A DNA stretch of 64,000 bases, taken from Paludibacteraceae bacterium (lineage in GTDB: Bacteria; Bacteroidota; Bacteroidia; Bacteroidales; Paludibacteraceae). The stretch covers positions 62,001-126,000 of the forward strand of contig JAFYMG010000001.1 in NCBI GenBank assembly GCA_017556705.1. Direction: 5' to 3'. The notes below the pieces were generated by a model. It saw nothing but the letters and a program-made list of their open reading frames with translations, was not told the origin of the DNA and did no database searches. Shown here one piece after another: positions 1-8,259 of this stretch. The position numbers and the translations under genes were made by a program. The first letter of the stretch is position 1. Each line of letters opens with the position of its first letter.

Positions 1-1
1 C

Positions 2-661
2 AATCGTTTTGGTTGTTTCTCTCGCGATGTGCGCTCGGTGTATATCACGCACCAGCTCTACCCTATCTTGCCCAAGCGCTTAAGAGTGCTGCAACCCCTC
101 GCACGCGCAGTGCACGCATGTATCTATAAGAGGTATGCCGAGGTCTGGGTGCCCGACTATGCCGACCCATCGCATAACCTCTCTGGCGCACTGAGCCATG
201 GCGGACGCTTCGACCGTCGTGCCAAATACATCGGTCCACTCTCCCGCTTCACCCCTCTAAAAACAATACTACACAACACTACACCATTCTACACAAATCT
301 ACACAACACTACACAACACTACACCCACCTCGCTCTTCTCTCAGGCCTTGAGCCGCAGCGTACTATCTTCGAGCAGGAGCTATTACAGCGCTTTGCAGAT
401 AGTCAGGAACGCGTATTGTTGGTGCGCGGAAAAGTATCTGATCCTCATACAGTTATCCAACGAGGTAATATCACCATCATACCCTCTATCACAGATGATG
501 ATTTGCGTGCAGTGGTGCAAGAAGTGCATACTATTATTGCCCGCAGCGGCTATTCCACAATCATGGATTTGGAGGCATTGGACGTACTTCACAAAGCCGA
601 ATTCCATCCTACTCCAGGTCAAAGCGAACAGGAATATTTATATACGCACATACAGGATTAA
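2..661 (+). CDS. GT-B (MurG-like, family 28 type) glycosyltransferase, 5' end outside window
   Basis: The reading frame is open to the first base of the window, so the gene begins upstream and only about 219 C-terminal residues are seen. The stretch around 'YITHQLYPILP' and 'YIGPLSRF', followed by 'LLSGLEPQRTIFEQELL', resembles Bacteroidota glycosyltransferases related to the MurG C-terminal domain; a late 'ARSGYSTIMDL' segment looks like the donor-nucleotide loop of that fold. The substrate cannot be told. The linker between the two GT-B domains holds a CTACACAACA-type repeat (268-326) that codes for a His/Asn/Thr/Tyr-rich stretch. The gene ends 40 bases before an IS end. The GT-B assignment is a family judgement from motifs. 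Confidence 0.72.
   Translation, partial: NRFGCFSRDVRSVYITHQLYPILPKRLRVLQPLARAVHACIYKRYAEVWVPDYADPSHNLSGALSHGGRFDRRAKYIGPLSRFTPLKTILHNTTPFYTNLHNTTQHYTHLALLSGLEPQRTIFEQELLQRFADSQERVLLVRGKVSDPHTVIQRGNITIIPSITDDDLRAVVQEVHTIIARSGYSTIMDLEALDVLHKAEFHPTPGQSEQEYLYTHIQD
268..326 (+). repeat. In-frame decamer repeat (CTACACAACA type) in the glycosyltransferase linker
   Basis: About six imperfect copies of a 10-base unit related to CTACACAACA. Because 10 is not a multiple of 3, three units make 30 bases and code for a 10-residue period close to LHNTTQHYTT, whichever frame is entered. Related copies lie in frame in the TonB receptor (5475-5527) and in lpxB (28061-28117). Confidence 0.85.
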
Positions 662-700
662 TACTTCTCTTTGACTTTGGCTGTAAAAAGGCTTTTTCTT

Positions 701-733
701 GGTTTATGTAACATTTTGAGTACCTAAAAATGG
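701..733 (+). repeat. IS left terminal inverted repeat
   Basis: It pairs with 1771-1802. One base is inserted and a few are substituted over about 32 positions. Confidence 0.85.
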
Positions 734-745
734 TATTTCGACCTA

Positions 746-1714
746 TTATTTTGTTTTATTTTTTCGTCTTTTAGTATGTGGTTTTGAGAGATAGGCATCT
801 ATTAATTTTATTCGCTGTTCTACTTGGATTCCTGCATGCGATTTCATCTTTCTTTTCAATCCAGAAAATAGTGCTTCCATATCATTATTCGTATTTGGCA
901 TACCTAGTTCTGGTCTATCGTAAAATGTCCACAAAATAGGCATGACACGCTGCTATTCCAACCAAAGATTTCTTACCTCGCGTTGCTTATATCTCTTCTG
1001 CTTCTTTTTGCTCTTTACTGTAGTAGCATTTAGCCACTCATTCCATTTGGCATGCCACTCATTTAGACTGCCGATAAAACTCTCTTTATCTGTATGACAA
1101 AGAAGCTTTATAATGCTCTTTAATTCATCTGTTGCTTTCGACTTGGGACAGAAAGATAATCTGTCTAAAAAGCGCTTCCGAGCATGGAACTGACAAAATT
1201 GATAAGGATAGTTAACTGCCTGATGCACACCGCGAATACCATCACAAACTATGCCTATTATAGGATAGCCATTTGAGACTAAGTAACATATCCCCTCTAC
1301 ATAATCTTCAACCTTTTCGTGCGTGTAAATGTACTTATGCCATAGCACTTTGCAACTATGATGATCTCTTCAACTAACGCTCCAAAATGCTGCCCCCAGT
1401 AGGTTGCATCCATCTGTAAAACGATGCCGCATTGTGAGGATGGCGATTCCTCTCTGGGAGGAGTGTTAGTTTGTTCACACAGCTCTTTAATATGCCGATA
1501 TATGGTCATCCTTGATACACCACATAAATCAGCCATATCTTGCCTTGGAAGCATCCTGTCATAATACTCTTATCCGATTATTCAACTTTGATGCCTTGTG
1601 ATTGATATGAGTAAAGTATGTTTGACATGTCTTGCAATACCATCGTTTTTTGCCATGACTAAGACCTTTTCGAATCGTTTTTTGACCACCACAAATAGGG
1701 CATTTTTTTATCAT
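746..1714 (-). pseudogene. IS transposase pseudogene (zinc ribbon, HTH, DDE domain)
   Basis: Read from 1714 downward, the first 51 codons give a zinc ribbon ('CPICGGQ...YCKTC') and stop at 1559. The continuation, in another frame (1554-1297), holds a helix-turn-helix ('MADLCGVSRMTIYRHIK') and the first catalytic aspartate ('MDATYWGQHFGA'). A second shift leads to 1348-953 with the second aspartate ('IVCDGIRG') and 'CQFHARKRF'. An in-frame TAG at 953-955 separates this from 943-746, where 'NTNNDMEALFSGLKRKM' supplies the catalytic glutamate. Two frameshifts and one nonsense codon make activity very unlikely. The ATG at 1714 directly follows the IS right-end region. Confidence 0.85.
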
Positions 1715-1770
1715 AAAGCAGCTAAAAATTTATTTTTTGCCGCTAAGATAATCATTTATAATTAGTTAAG

Positions 1771-1802
1771 CCACTTTTAGGTACCCAAATGTTACATAAG
1801 CC
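1771..1802 (-). repeat. IS right terminal inverted repeat
   Basis: Reverse complement matches 701-733; see the IS entry. Confidence 0.85.
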
Positions 1803-2067
1803 CACTTTTTTAGGAATTTATATACCTGTTGATACCTGTGTGTTTTTTCGTGAAGCGCGCCAGGGAGTTGATTGGCGCTAGTTGTTTATGTTGTTTTTTA
1901 TAAAGAATTTCTGGTTGTTTTGCGTGTGGTGTCAACTCGTATATAGTTCCTTTTTTCACATAGCATCATCATAGTGGTATGCGAACAGACAAATAACCCA
2001 ACAACCACTATACATTTTCCAAGCTACCCAAAAATAGGTATTTTTGGAATAAAATTTGCTCATTTGC
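1803..2067. other. Gene-free stretch between the IS and feoB
   Basis: No coding potential was recognised on either strand. The stretch is AT-rich with a short GC-rich core near 1854-1880. The missing first part of the FeoB G domain is not encoded here in any frame that I could recognise. Confidence 0.6.
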
Positions 2068-2087
2068 TAAAAAAGCAGTAATTTTGC
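2068..2087 (+). promoter_or_regulatory. Bacteroidota-type promoter overlapping the feoB start
   Basis: An A-tract followed by GCAG and the -7 box TAATTTTG (2079-2086). The expected start of transcription lies at about 2091, on the GTG that opens the feoB frame, so the mRNA would be leaderless. The same A-tract/GCAG/TAATTTTGCAG string occurs before typA on the other strand. Confidence 0.75.
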
Positions 2088-2090
2088 AGT

Positions 2091-3824
2091 GTGGGACAAA
2101 ATGCGTTAGAATATATAGAGCATGATATCCAAATCCAAGAAGTGGATGCACGAGATTTGGAGACACAATTGGTGCGTACCGCAGCACTGATGGACCGCCA
2201 TCAGCCGTTTGTGGTACTGCTGACGCATTACGACGAACTGGTGCAAACTGAGCATAAATTAAACTATGTGCTATTGAGTAAACTGCTCGGTGTACGCATT
2301 GGTTTGATCGAAGATAAAGCAGCCATACTGGCAGAGGAAGATAGTTTTCGCCATGTGCACGTGAGTTACGGAAAGGATATTGAGGAGGCAATAACGCGGG
2401 TGATTGATGTGATTGTCACTTTGCCCAATGTGCGCGAGAAATACTCCAAACGTTATATGGCAGTTCGTCTGTTGGAGCGTCCTGATGAGATATTGGCATT
2501 GTTGCCACATAGCGAGGAATTGATTCGTGTAGCAGCAGAACAACGTGCGCGATTGCTATATGAATATGGTCTAACCGCCAAAGAGGTGATCGCGCAAGCA
2601 CGCCGCGGCTTCATACATGGTGCGTTGGAGGAAACACTTACCCACGCACAACACGACACGGGTCACTCGCTCGCAGATAAGATAGATAAGATACTGACCA
2701 ACAGATGGATCGGCCTGCCACTATTGATGCTAGTGTTGTATGGGGTGTTTGAATGTACCTTCACGTTGGGTGCTTATCCACAAGAGTGGATCACAACGGG
2801 CGTGGAGGCTTTGGCGGAATGGCTGCGCGGGATGATGCCAGTGGCATGGTGGAGCAGCCTGTTGTTAGATGGCGTGCTGCTGGGTATAGGTGCAGTGTTG
2901 GCATTCTTGCCTAATATCATCATTATGTTCTTCTTCTTGAGTTTGATGGAAGACTCGGGCTATATGGCCCGTGTGGCATATACGATGGATAAATGGATGC
3001 ACCGAATAGGTTTGCACGGCAGTTCGTTTATCCCGATGCTGATGGGCTTTGGATGCAATGTGCCCGCTATCATGGCAGCAAAGGATATTGCAAACAAAAA
3101 GGACCGAGCACTGACGATGTTAATGGTGCCATTTATGAGCTGTTCGGCGCGTCTGCCCGTGTATATGCTGTTTGTAGGGGCGTTCTTCGCCGAGCAAAAG
3201 GCGTTGGTGATGATGTCGCTATACTTACTAGGCGTAGTGCTGAGTATATTGTTTGCATGGATCATGCAGCATACCAAGGCATTTCGCCAGCCTAAGCACG
3301 ACTATGTAAGTGAATTGCCACCATACCGCCGTCCAACGTTGCGCAACACAGGGTTACATATTTGGGAGCGTATAGCAGATTACTTGCAGAAGATTCCCGC
3401 GGTAATTATATGGGCAAGCGTGATTATCTGGGCGCTGACCTATTTCCCAACGGGTAATATGCAGGACATGGAGCATAGCTATTTGGCAATGATCGGGCAT
3501 TGGATAGAGCCCGTGGTGCGTCCGCTAGGCTTTGATTGGAAGATGTCGGTATGTCTGCTGACTGGCTTGCCTGCGAAGGAGGCAATTGTTTCTACCATGG
3601 GTATTCTATATCCATCGGACGCGGCATTGTCGGCATTCACGCCCTTAACAGCGTATGCCTTTATGGCGTTTGTATTGCTATATTTCCCTTGTGTGGCAAC
3701 AATCACCACGTTGCGCAAGGAACTAGGAAGAAAATGGGCATGGTTTAGTCTGTTGCAGTCAATGGTACTGGCATGGGTGGTGAGTTTTGTGATTTATCAA
3801 GTAGGATTATTGTTTAGTGTTTAG
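2091..3824 (+). CDS. feoB: FeoB ferrous iron transporter lacking G1-G3 of its G domain
   Basis: A membrane GTPase-type Fe(II) importer of the inner membrane. The permease part is intact: Gate-type motif 'GFGCNVPAIMAAKDI' near residue 318, 'MSCSARLPVYMLF', and 'LTGLPAKEAIVSTMGIL' near residue 488, with many membrane helices. The protein has 577 residues, well short of the usual 650-800. It begins about where FeoB homologues read 'VVDATNLERNL' (here 'EVDARDLETQL'), so the P-loop, switch I and DxxG are absent and the G4 motif is degenerate ('THYDE'). A TAA at 2079-2081 closes the frame just upstream; GTG 2091 is the only early start, with ATG 2190 as alternative. It may be a remnant or a GTPase-independent permease. 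Confidence 0.85.
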   Translation: MGQNALEYIEHDIQIQEVDARDLETQLVRTAALMDRHQPFVVLLTHYDELVQTEHKLNYVLLSKLLGVRIGLIEDKAAILAEEDSFRHVHVSYGKDIEEAITRVIDVIVTLPNVREKYSKRYMAVRLLERPDEILALLPHSEELIRVAAEQRARLLYEYGLTAKEVIAQARRGFIHGALEETLTHAQHDTGHSLADKIDKILTNRWIGLPLLMLVLYGVFECTFTLGAYPQEWITTGVEALAEWLRGMMPVAWWSSLLLDGVLLGIGAVLAFLPNIIIMFFFLSLMEDSGYMARVAYTMDKWMHRIGLHGSSFIPMLMGFGCNVPAIMAAKDIANKKDRALTMLMVPFMSCSARLPVYMLFVGAFFAEQKALVMMSLYLLGVVLSILFAWIMQHTKAFRQPKHDYVSELPPYRRPTLRNTGLHIWERIADYLQKIPAVIIWASVIIWALTYFPTGNMQDMEHSYLAMIGHWIEPVVRPLGFDWKMSVCLLTGLPAKEAIVSTMGILYPSDAALSAFTPLTAYAFMAFVLLYFPCVATITTLRKELGRKWAWFSLLQSMVLAWVVSFVIYQVGLLFSV

Positions 3825-3880
3825 AGGACGCTCGCGGTGCGAGCTACAGGACGGCGCAGAGCGCCTACAGCTCATAGGCA
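3821..3880 (+). repeat. Mini-hairpin array with TACAGGAC linkers
   Basis: Two perfect palindromes with 3-base loops, GCTCGC-GGT-GCGAGC and GGCGC-AGA-GCGCC, alternate with the linker TACAGGAC/TAGAGGAC. The layout is shared with 6683-6727, which has different stems, and partly with 16240-16275. It sits between the feoB stop and the TonB receptor start. Confidence 0.75.
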
Positions 3881-3901
3881 CAAACTTGTACAAGAGAGAA
3901 T

Positions 3902-6268
3902 ATGAAAACAAAATGGATTATATTAGTCGCACTGATCTTGCTGCCGATGGTGGCAGAAGCACATGCATGGGGTACAGTGCTGGATGATAAGGGCGAGCCA
4001 TTGGTAGGTGCGAATGTGTATTGGGCTGGCACGACTGTAGGTGTCGCAACCGACATTGATGGACGATTTCAATTGGAACCCGTAAAGAGCACCAACCTGC
4101 TGGTAACAAGCTTCATGGGCTTCCACAACGACACAACCGAAGTGACCGCACACAGTGAACTCACTATCGTGTTGGTGAGTGATTTGCTATTGGAAGAGGT
4201 CGATATCGTGGAGCGCAAGATGGCGGTACTACGTTCGCGCATTTCGCCCCTAACCACAGAGACCTTGACGGGCGAAGCACTCTGTATGGCTGCCTGCTGC
4301 AACCTGAGTGAGAGTTTTGAGACAAGTGCCTCGGTGGATGTGGCATACTCCGATGCTGCTACGGGAGCAAAGCAGATTCGTTTGCTCGGCTTGAGCGGCA
4401 CCTATGTGCAGTTGCTCACAGAGAACACTCCTAATATCCGCGGATTGGCACAATCGTTTGGTATGGAGTATATCCCTGGTCCTTGGATGGAGGCGATTCA
4501 GGTGAGCAAAGGTACATCTTCTGTGCGCAATGGCTATGAGGCGATTGCAGGACAAATCAATGTGGAGTACCTCAAACCACAAACGCAAGCCCCTATCGCG
4601 CTTAATGCGATGATCAGCACAGAGACACATGCTGAAGTGAATGCTTCGGGCGGTTGGGACCTGAATGATAAGGTATCAACGGGTATCTTGTTCCATGCGC
4701 AAAACATGTCATTGGAACTCGATCACAACCATGATGGTTTCTTGGATATGCCCAAAAACACCAATGTAAACCTCCTCAACCGTTGGTACGTGAAGACAGG
4801 CGATTATACCGGACAATTCCTTGTACGCGGACTTTATGACCGCCGCCAAGGCGGACAAACGAAAGAGGCGTCTAGCCTTTCGCCTTTCGCTACTTCGCCT
4901 TATAAGATTGACCTCAATACATGGCGCGTGGACGGCTTTATGAAGAATGGTTATGTGTTTGATGCAGAGACGGGTACTTCTATTGGTATCATCACTTCGG
5001 CTTCGTACCATAACCAACAAAGCACCTATGGTCCTCGCCAATGGAATGCTGCACAGACCAATACGTATCTGAATGCTATCTTCCAAACATCGTTCGACGA
5101 TTCGGCAACCGATCTATGGGATGACCATTCACATGACTTGTCGGCAGGATTAAGTTTGAACTTTGATGGATACAACGAGGAGTTACTCCTCGCCTCTAGC
5201 CTTTCGCCTCTAACCTCTAATCTCAATCGTTGGGAGGTTACCCCTGGTATCTTTGCCGAATATACATACACATACAAGGATAAAGTGACATTACTCGTAG
5301 GTATTCGTGAGGACTATTCCACTCGCTATGGTTTCTTTACCACGCCTCGTATGAACTTGCGCTATGCGCCATTCGAGTGGTGGACAGTACGTGGATCAGT
5401 AGGTTTGGGTTATCGTTCGCCCAACGCTATTGCCGACAATGCGGCGTATCTGGCTAGTAATCGTGAATATCAATTCTACACCACGCTACATAATTCTACA
5501 CCACACTACACCACACTAAACAACACTTTGTTGGCACAAGAACGCTCGATGAATACGGGAGTTTCGACGGTATTCTATATCCCAATGGGCAAGCGCGAGT
5601 TGCAACTATCGGGCGAGTATTACTATACCAAGTTCCTTGATGGTGTGATAGCCGATATGGATCGCAGCCTACACGGTATCACCTTATATAATATGCACGA
5701 TGTAGATGGTGCGCAATACTTCTCGCACAACTGGCAAGTGGAGGCAAACATGGAGATTCTGCGCGGTTGGAGCATGACCGCAGCATTCCGCTATACGGAT
5801 GTGAAGCAGACCACGTTCAATGCTGCAGCCAACGAGTTCCAACTCCGTGATAAACCGCTGCAAAACAAGTTCAAGGGTATTATTACTACCAGTTACCAAA
5901 CACCCCTCAAGACCTGGCAGTTTGACTTGACGGCACAGTTCAATGGCGAAGGGCGTATGCCTGATGGCTTTGTTGTGCTAGAAGGTAGCAACCAATATCG
6001 CGAGTTAGCCAACGGACAAATCTACCACAAGTGGTACCCACAACTCTTAGGACAAGTCACCAAGTTCTTCCGTACATGGTCGATATATCTTGGCGCGGAG
6101 AACATGACCAACTTTACGCAGGATAATCCGATAGTGGGTGAGAGGATAGCAGAGCACAACTTCGTTAATCCTCAGTCGGCTGACTATGATGCATCCATGA
6201 TTTGGGCACCAATACATGGTTGGAAAATGTACCTTGGTTTCCGCTGGGCACTCGAACGAGAAGAGTAA
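3902..6268 (+). CDS. TonB-dependent outer membrane receptor, probably for a metal or metallophore
   Basis: A signal peptide (first ~20 residues, ending near 'AEAHA') is followed by a carboxypeptidase-regulatory-like domain ('GTVLDDKGEPLVGANVYW', residues ~24-100), a plug with 'CMAACCNLSESF' and 'GAKQIRLLGLSGTYVQLL', and a C-terminal beta-barrel ending in 'MYLGFRWALE'. The length of 788 residues is normal. This plug signature is common in Bacteroidota receptors found beside heavy-metal-associated (HMA) proteins, and a secreted HMA protein follows at once; feoB precedes. Metal uptake is inferred from that context. Three repeat insertions lie in frame in barrel loops (4870-4902, 5190-5226, 5475-5527). 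Confidence 0.9.
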   Translation: MKTKWIILVALILLPMVAEAHAWGTVLDDKGEPLVGANVYWAGTTVGVATDIDGRFQLEPVKSTNLLVTSFMGFHNDTTEVTAHSELTIVLVSDLLLEEVDIVERKMAVLRSRISPLTTETLTGEALCMAACCNLSESFETSASVDVAYSDAATGAKQIRLLGLSGTYVQLLTENTPNIRGLAQSFGMEYIPGPWMEAIQVSKGTSSVRNGYEAIAGQINVEYLKPQTQAPIALNAMISTETHAEVNASGGWDLNDKVSTGILFHAQNMSLELDHNHDGFLDMPKNTNVNLLNRWYVKTGDYTGQFLVRGLYDRRQGGQTKEASSLSPFATSPYKIDLNTWRVDGFMKNGYVFDAETGTSIGIITSASYHNQQSTYGPRQWNAAQTNTYLNAIFQTSFDDSATDLWDDHSHDLSAGLSLNFDGYNEELLLASSLSPLTSNLNRWEVTPGIFAEYTYTYKDKVTLLVGIREDYSTRYGFFTTPRMNLRYAPFEWWTVRGSVGLGYRSPNAIADNAAYLASNREYQFYTTLHNSTPHYTTLNNTLLAQERSMNTGVSTVFYIPMGKRELQLSGEYYYTKFLDGVIADMDRSLHGITLYNMHDVDGAQYFSHNWQVEANMEILRGWSMTAAFRYTDVKQTTFNAAANEFQLRDKPLQNKFKGIITTSYQTPLKTWQFDLTAQFNGEGRMPDGFVVLEGSNQYRELANGQIYHKWYPQLLGQVTKFFRTWSIYLGAENMTNFTQDNPIVGERIAEHNFVNPQSADYDASMIWAPIHGWKMYLGFRWALEREE
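4870..4902 (+). repeat. In-frame TCGCCTTN repeat in the TonB receptor
   Basis: Units close to TCGCCTTT/TCGCTACT/TCGCCTTA code for 'SSLSPFATSPYK'. The same octamer family is found at 5190, 39853 and 40450. Confidence 0.75.
5190..5226 (+). repeat. In-frame mixed octamer/heptamer repeat in the TonB receptor
   Basis: The stretch starts with TCGCCTCTAGCCTTTCGCC and runs into TAACCTC-type heptamers, coding for 'SSLSPLTSNLNR'. The heptamer is the one seen between genes at 31622-31654. Confidence 0.75.
5475..5527 (+). repeat. In-frame decamer repeat (CTACACAACA type) in the TonB receptor barrel
   Basis: It codes for 'YTTLHNSTPHYTTLNNT' around residues 525-542, between 'LASNREYQF' and 'LLAQERSMNTG', where homologues have a short surface loop. 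The repeat type and orientation match 268-326 and 28061-28117. Confidence 0.85.
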
Positions 6269-6297
6269 TTTTGAATTATGAATTAAGAATTATGAAT

Positions 6298-6666
6298 ATG
6301 AAACGAATTATTTTATTTCTACTGGCGATTATGCCAATGGCATTTGTGCTCTCTACTGCAGATGCAAAGCCTAACAAACAAAAAGTAGTGTTGTATGTGG
6401 ATTTGCATTGTCAAGACTGCTGCAATAAGATTTTGAAAAATATTCCTTTTGACAAGGATTTGAAGAATGGTGTAAAGGATCTTTTGTTTGATCTAGAGGC
6501 GAAGACCGTTATGGTGACCTACGACGCCAACAAGACCGATGTGCCTGCGATCCAAAAAGCATTTGCTAAGATTGGCAAACCTGCCACAACTGAGGCGCCT
6601 AAGTGCGAGCACAAATGCGATGGTCATCACCATCACCACGCTGGAGGCGAACATCCTCATCACTAA
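6298..6666 (+). CDS. Secreted heavy-metal-associated (HMA) protein with His-rich tail
   Basis: A small periplasmic metal-binding protein of 122 residues. The signal peptide ('MKRIILFLLAIMPMAFVL', cleavage near 'ADA') is followed by an HMA-like fold with the metal motif 'HCQDCC' at about residues 36-41 and a tail that carries 'CEHKCDGHHHHHAGG', plainly suited to bind Cu, Zn or Ni. ATG 6298 was chosen because the signal peptide begins there; ATG 6292 would add two residues. The frame is open upstream into the receptor gene, but that part is the receptor read in another frame. Location 29 bases after the receptor gene suggests co-expression and delivery of metal. Confidence 0.85.
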   Translation: MKRIILFLLAIMPMAFVLSTADAKPNKQKVVLYVDLHCQDCCNKILKNIPFDKDLKNGVKDLLFDLEAKTVMVTYDANKTDVPAIQKAFAKIGKPATTEAPKCEHKCDGHHHHHAGGEHPHH

Positions 6667-6667
6667 T

Positions 6668-6733
6668 CCCTAACCTATAACCAATAGGGCCTAGCCCGTC
6701 CTATAGCCGTTTACGGCGTCCTATAACCAAAAG
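6668..6733 (-). repeat. Intergenic heptamer phrases and mini-hairpin array
   Basis: CCTAACC/CTATAACC phrases are followed by two palindromes with 3- or 4-base loops, GGGCCTAGCCC and GCCGTTTACGGC, each followed by GTCCTATA. Read on the minus strand this is the TATAGGAC-hairpin-TATAGGAC-hairpin layout of 3821-3880, with different stems. Confidence 0.7.
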
Positions 6734-6734
6734 C

Positions 6735-8126
6735 GTGCTTTTCAAGGAATACCTACCATACTATAAACGCAATCTTAAGGTTGCTCTGCCAGTGATGCTT
6801 ACCCAACTAGGAGCATCGCTGGTTGGTTTATTTGATTCGATCATGGTAGGGCATTATGCCACAGTGGATTTAGCTGCTGTAAGTTTCTCCAACGCATTGT
6901 TTTTTACCGTCATGGTATTTGCTATGGGAGCGTTGATGGGACTCACACCACTAATTGGCATTCAGGTGGGCAAAATGTCGGACCAAACAGATAGCTCGAA
7001 TGATAGCTCAATACTTGCAGAGAGTAAAAGCATCATCTCTTCACTATTTCAAAATGGTATGCTGTTTACCATTCTGTTGAGTATTATGACGCTTGTTCTA
7101 TTAGGCGGATGCATTCCATTCTTGCATTGCTTTGGACAAGATTCTGCTGTGGTGGAGGTGGCTCGACCTTATTTCATTCTGATAGTGATATCCATTATTC
7201 CGTTTTTATTTTTCACCTTCTTCAAACAGTTTTTAGAGGGATTAGGAAATACTTCTGTTGCGATGGTTATCACATTAGTGATGAATGGACTAAATATATT
7301 CCTTAATTGGTTGTTTATTTATGGCAATTTGGGTTGCCCAGAACTAGGAGCCACAGGTGCTGGTATTGGTTCGCTGATAGCCCGTATAGGAATGCCAATT
7401 TGTTTCTGTGGAGTGATATATTTTCGCCGCGAGTGGAGAGAGTATATGACTGCTATGCGTTTTAGCACTTTTAAAGCAAGTGTGATCAAGGAGCTCACGA
7501 AAATTGGATTACCTATCGGTGTGCAAACACTCATGGAGACGATTGCTTTTACCGCAGCTTTTATCTTTATCGGTTGGATCAGCAAAGAGGCGTTAGCTGC
7601 GCACCAAATAGCCAATCAGATTTGTGATATGACATTCATGGTTATTTTGGGAATAGGTTCAGCCACTACAATTAGAGTCTCTCACCAATTAGGTGCAAAT
7701 AATCTCCAAGGAGTGAGAATGGCCAGTAATGCAAGTATTCATTTAGTACTGTTTATCAATACGATAGGTGCGATTCTTATGATAGGATTTAGAAACCAAA
7801 TCCCTATGCTATTTACCGAAGATCCAGAGGTGATAACGATTGCGTCTAAATTGGTAGTATTGGCAGGAGTATTGCAGTTAGCCGATGGCCTTCAAGTTGT
7901 AGCCGCCTCGATGTTGCGAGGTATTACGGATGTGAAGGTGCCTATGTTGATTGCTATGTTCTCCTATACGATTGTATGCATCTCTATCGGTCTATTTTTA
8001 GCATTCCCAATGGGTATGGGTGCTGTGGGCATATGGATAGGTTTTGTAGTGGGGTTGTCTGTAGCTGCGATTTGTTTGCATGTTCGCTTCGGTAGAAAAT
8101 TCAAACAACTATCCCACAATAAATAG
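6735..8126 (+). CDS. MATE family multidrug/toxin efflux protein
   Basis: An inner-membrane Na+- or H+-coupled exporter of 463 residues with about twelve hydrophobic segments in two halves. The N-terminus 'YKRNLKVALPVMLTQLGASLVGLFDSIMVGH' region is the classic MATE opening (shown here in part as LPVMLTQLG and DSIMVG), and 'AAHQIANQI' begins the second half. No ATG precedes the conserved opening, so GTG 6735 is used; there is no visible Shine-Dalgarno. The substrate cannot be inferred. It follows the metal cluster but need not belong to it. Confidence 0.88.
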   Translation: MLFKEYLPYYKRNLKVALPVMLTQLGASLVGLFDSIMVGHYATVDLAAVSFSNALFFTVMVFAMGALMGLTPLIGIQVGKMSDQTDSSNDSSILAESKSIISSLFQNGMLFTILLSIMTLVLLGGCIPFLHCFGQDSAVVEVARPYFILIVISIIPFLFFTFFKQFLEGLGNTSVAMVITLVMNGLNIFLNWLFIYGNLGCPELGATGAGIGSLIARIGMPICFCGVIYFRREWREYMTAMRFSTFKASVIKELTKIGLPIGVQTLMETIAFTAAFIFIGWISKEALAAHQIANQICDMTFMVILGIGSATTIRVSHQLGANNLQGVRMASNASIHLVLFINTIGAILMIGFRNQIPMLFTEDPEVITIASKLVVLAGVLQLADGLQVVAASMLRGITDVKVPMLIAMFSYTIVCISIGLFLAFPMGMGAVGIWIGFVVGLSVAAICLHVRFGRKFKQLSHNK

Positions 8127-8184
8127 AAGATTGCTATATCCATTGGGCAATTTTACAAAATAGGCTATCTGCCATACCACATTA

Positions 8185-8217
8185 TTTGTTCATCTCGAAA
8201 AAAAGCACTACCTTTGC
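8185..8217 (+). promoter_or_regulatory. Promoter for the AspT/YidE-type transporter
   Basis: -33 TTTG (8185-8188), a 20-base spacer containing an A-tract and GCAC, and -7 TACCTTTG (8209-8216). The leader to the ATG is about 40 bases. Confidence 0.8.
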
Positions 8218-8259
8218 AGTCGCAATGATAGAGCGCTGCCCTGTTAAATATTAGGTATT

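Larger units (their letters stand above)
701..1802 (-). mobile_element. Degraded IS1249-like (IS256-related) insertion sequence
   Basis: The element is bounded by inverted repeats: 701-733 starts GGTTTATGTAACATTT and the reverse complement of 1771-1802 starts GGCTTATGTAACATTT. Both continue into a TACCTAAAA block and differ at only a few bases. The single transposase gene between them is broken in three places. No convincing target-site duplication could be picked out next to the ends. The zinc ribbon, HTH and DDE layout fits the IS1249 group, but the family is an inference from layout and needs a database comparison. Confidence 0.8.

Noticed and set aside
268-326. Possible CRISPR-like array of CTACACAAC repeats
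   Set aside because: The units are 10 bases with no spacers and lie in frame inside a gene.
746-1714. Programmed frameshifting in the IS transposase
   Set aside because: There are two shifts and an in-frame TAG, and no slippery heptamer with a downstream structure at the breaks. Decay is simpler.
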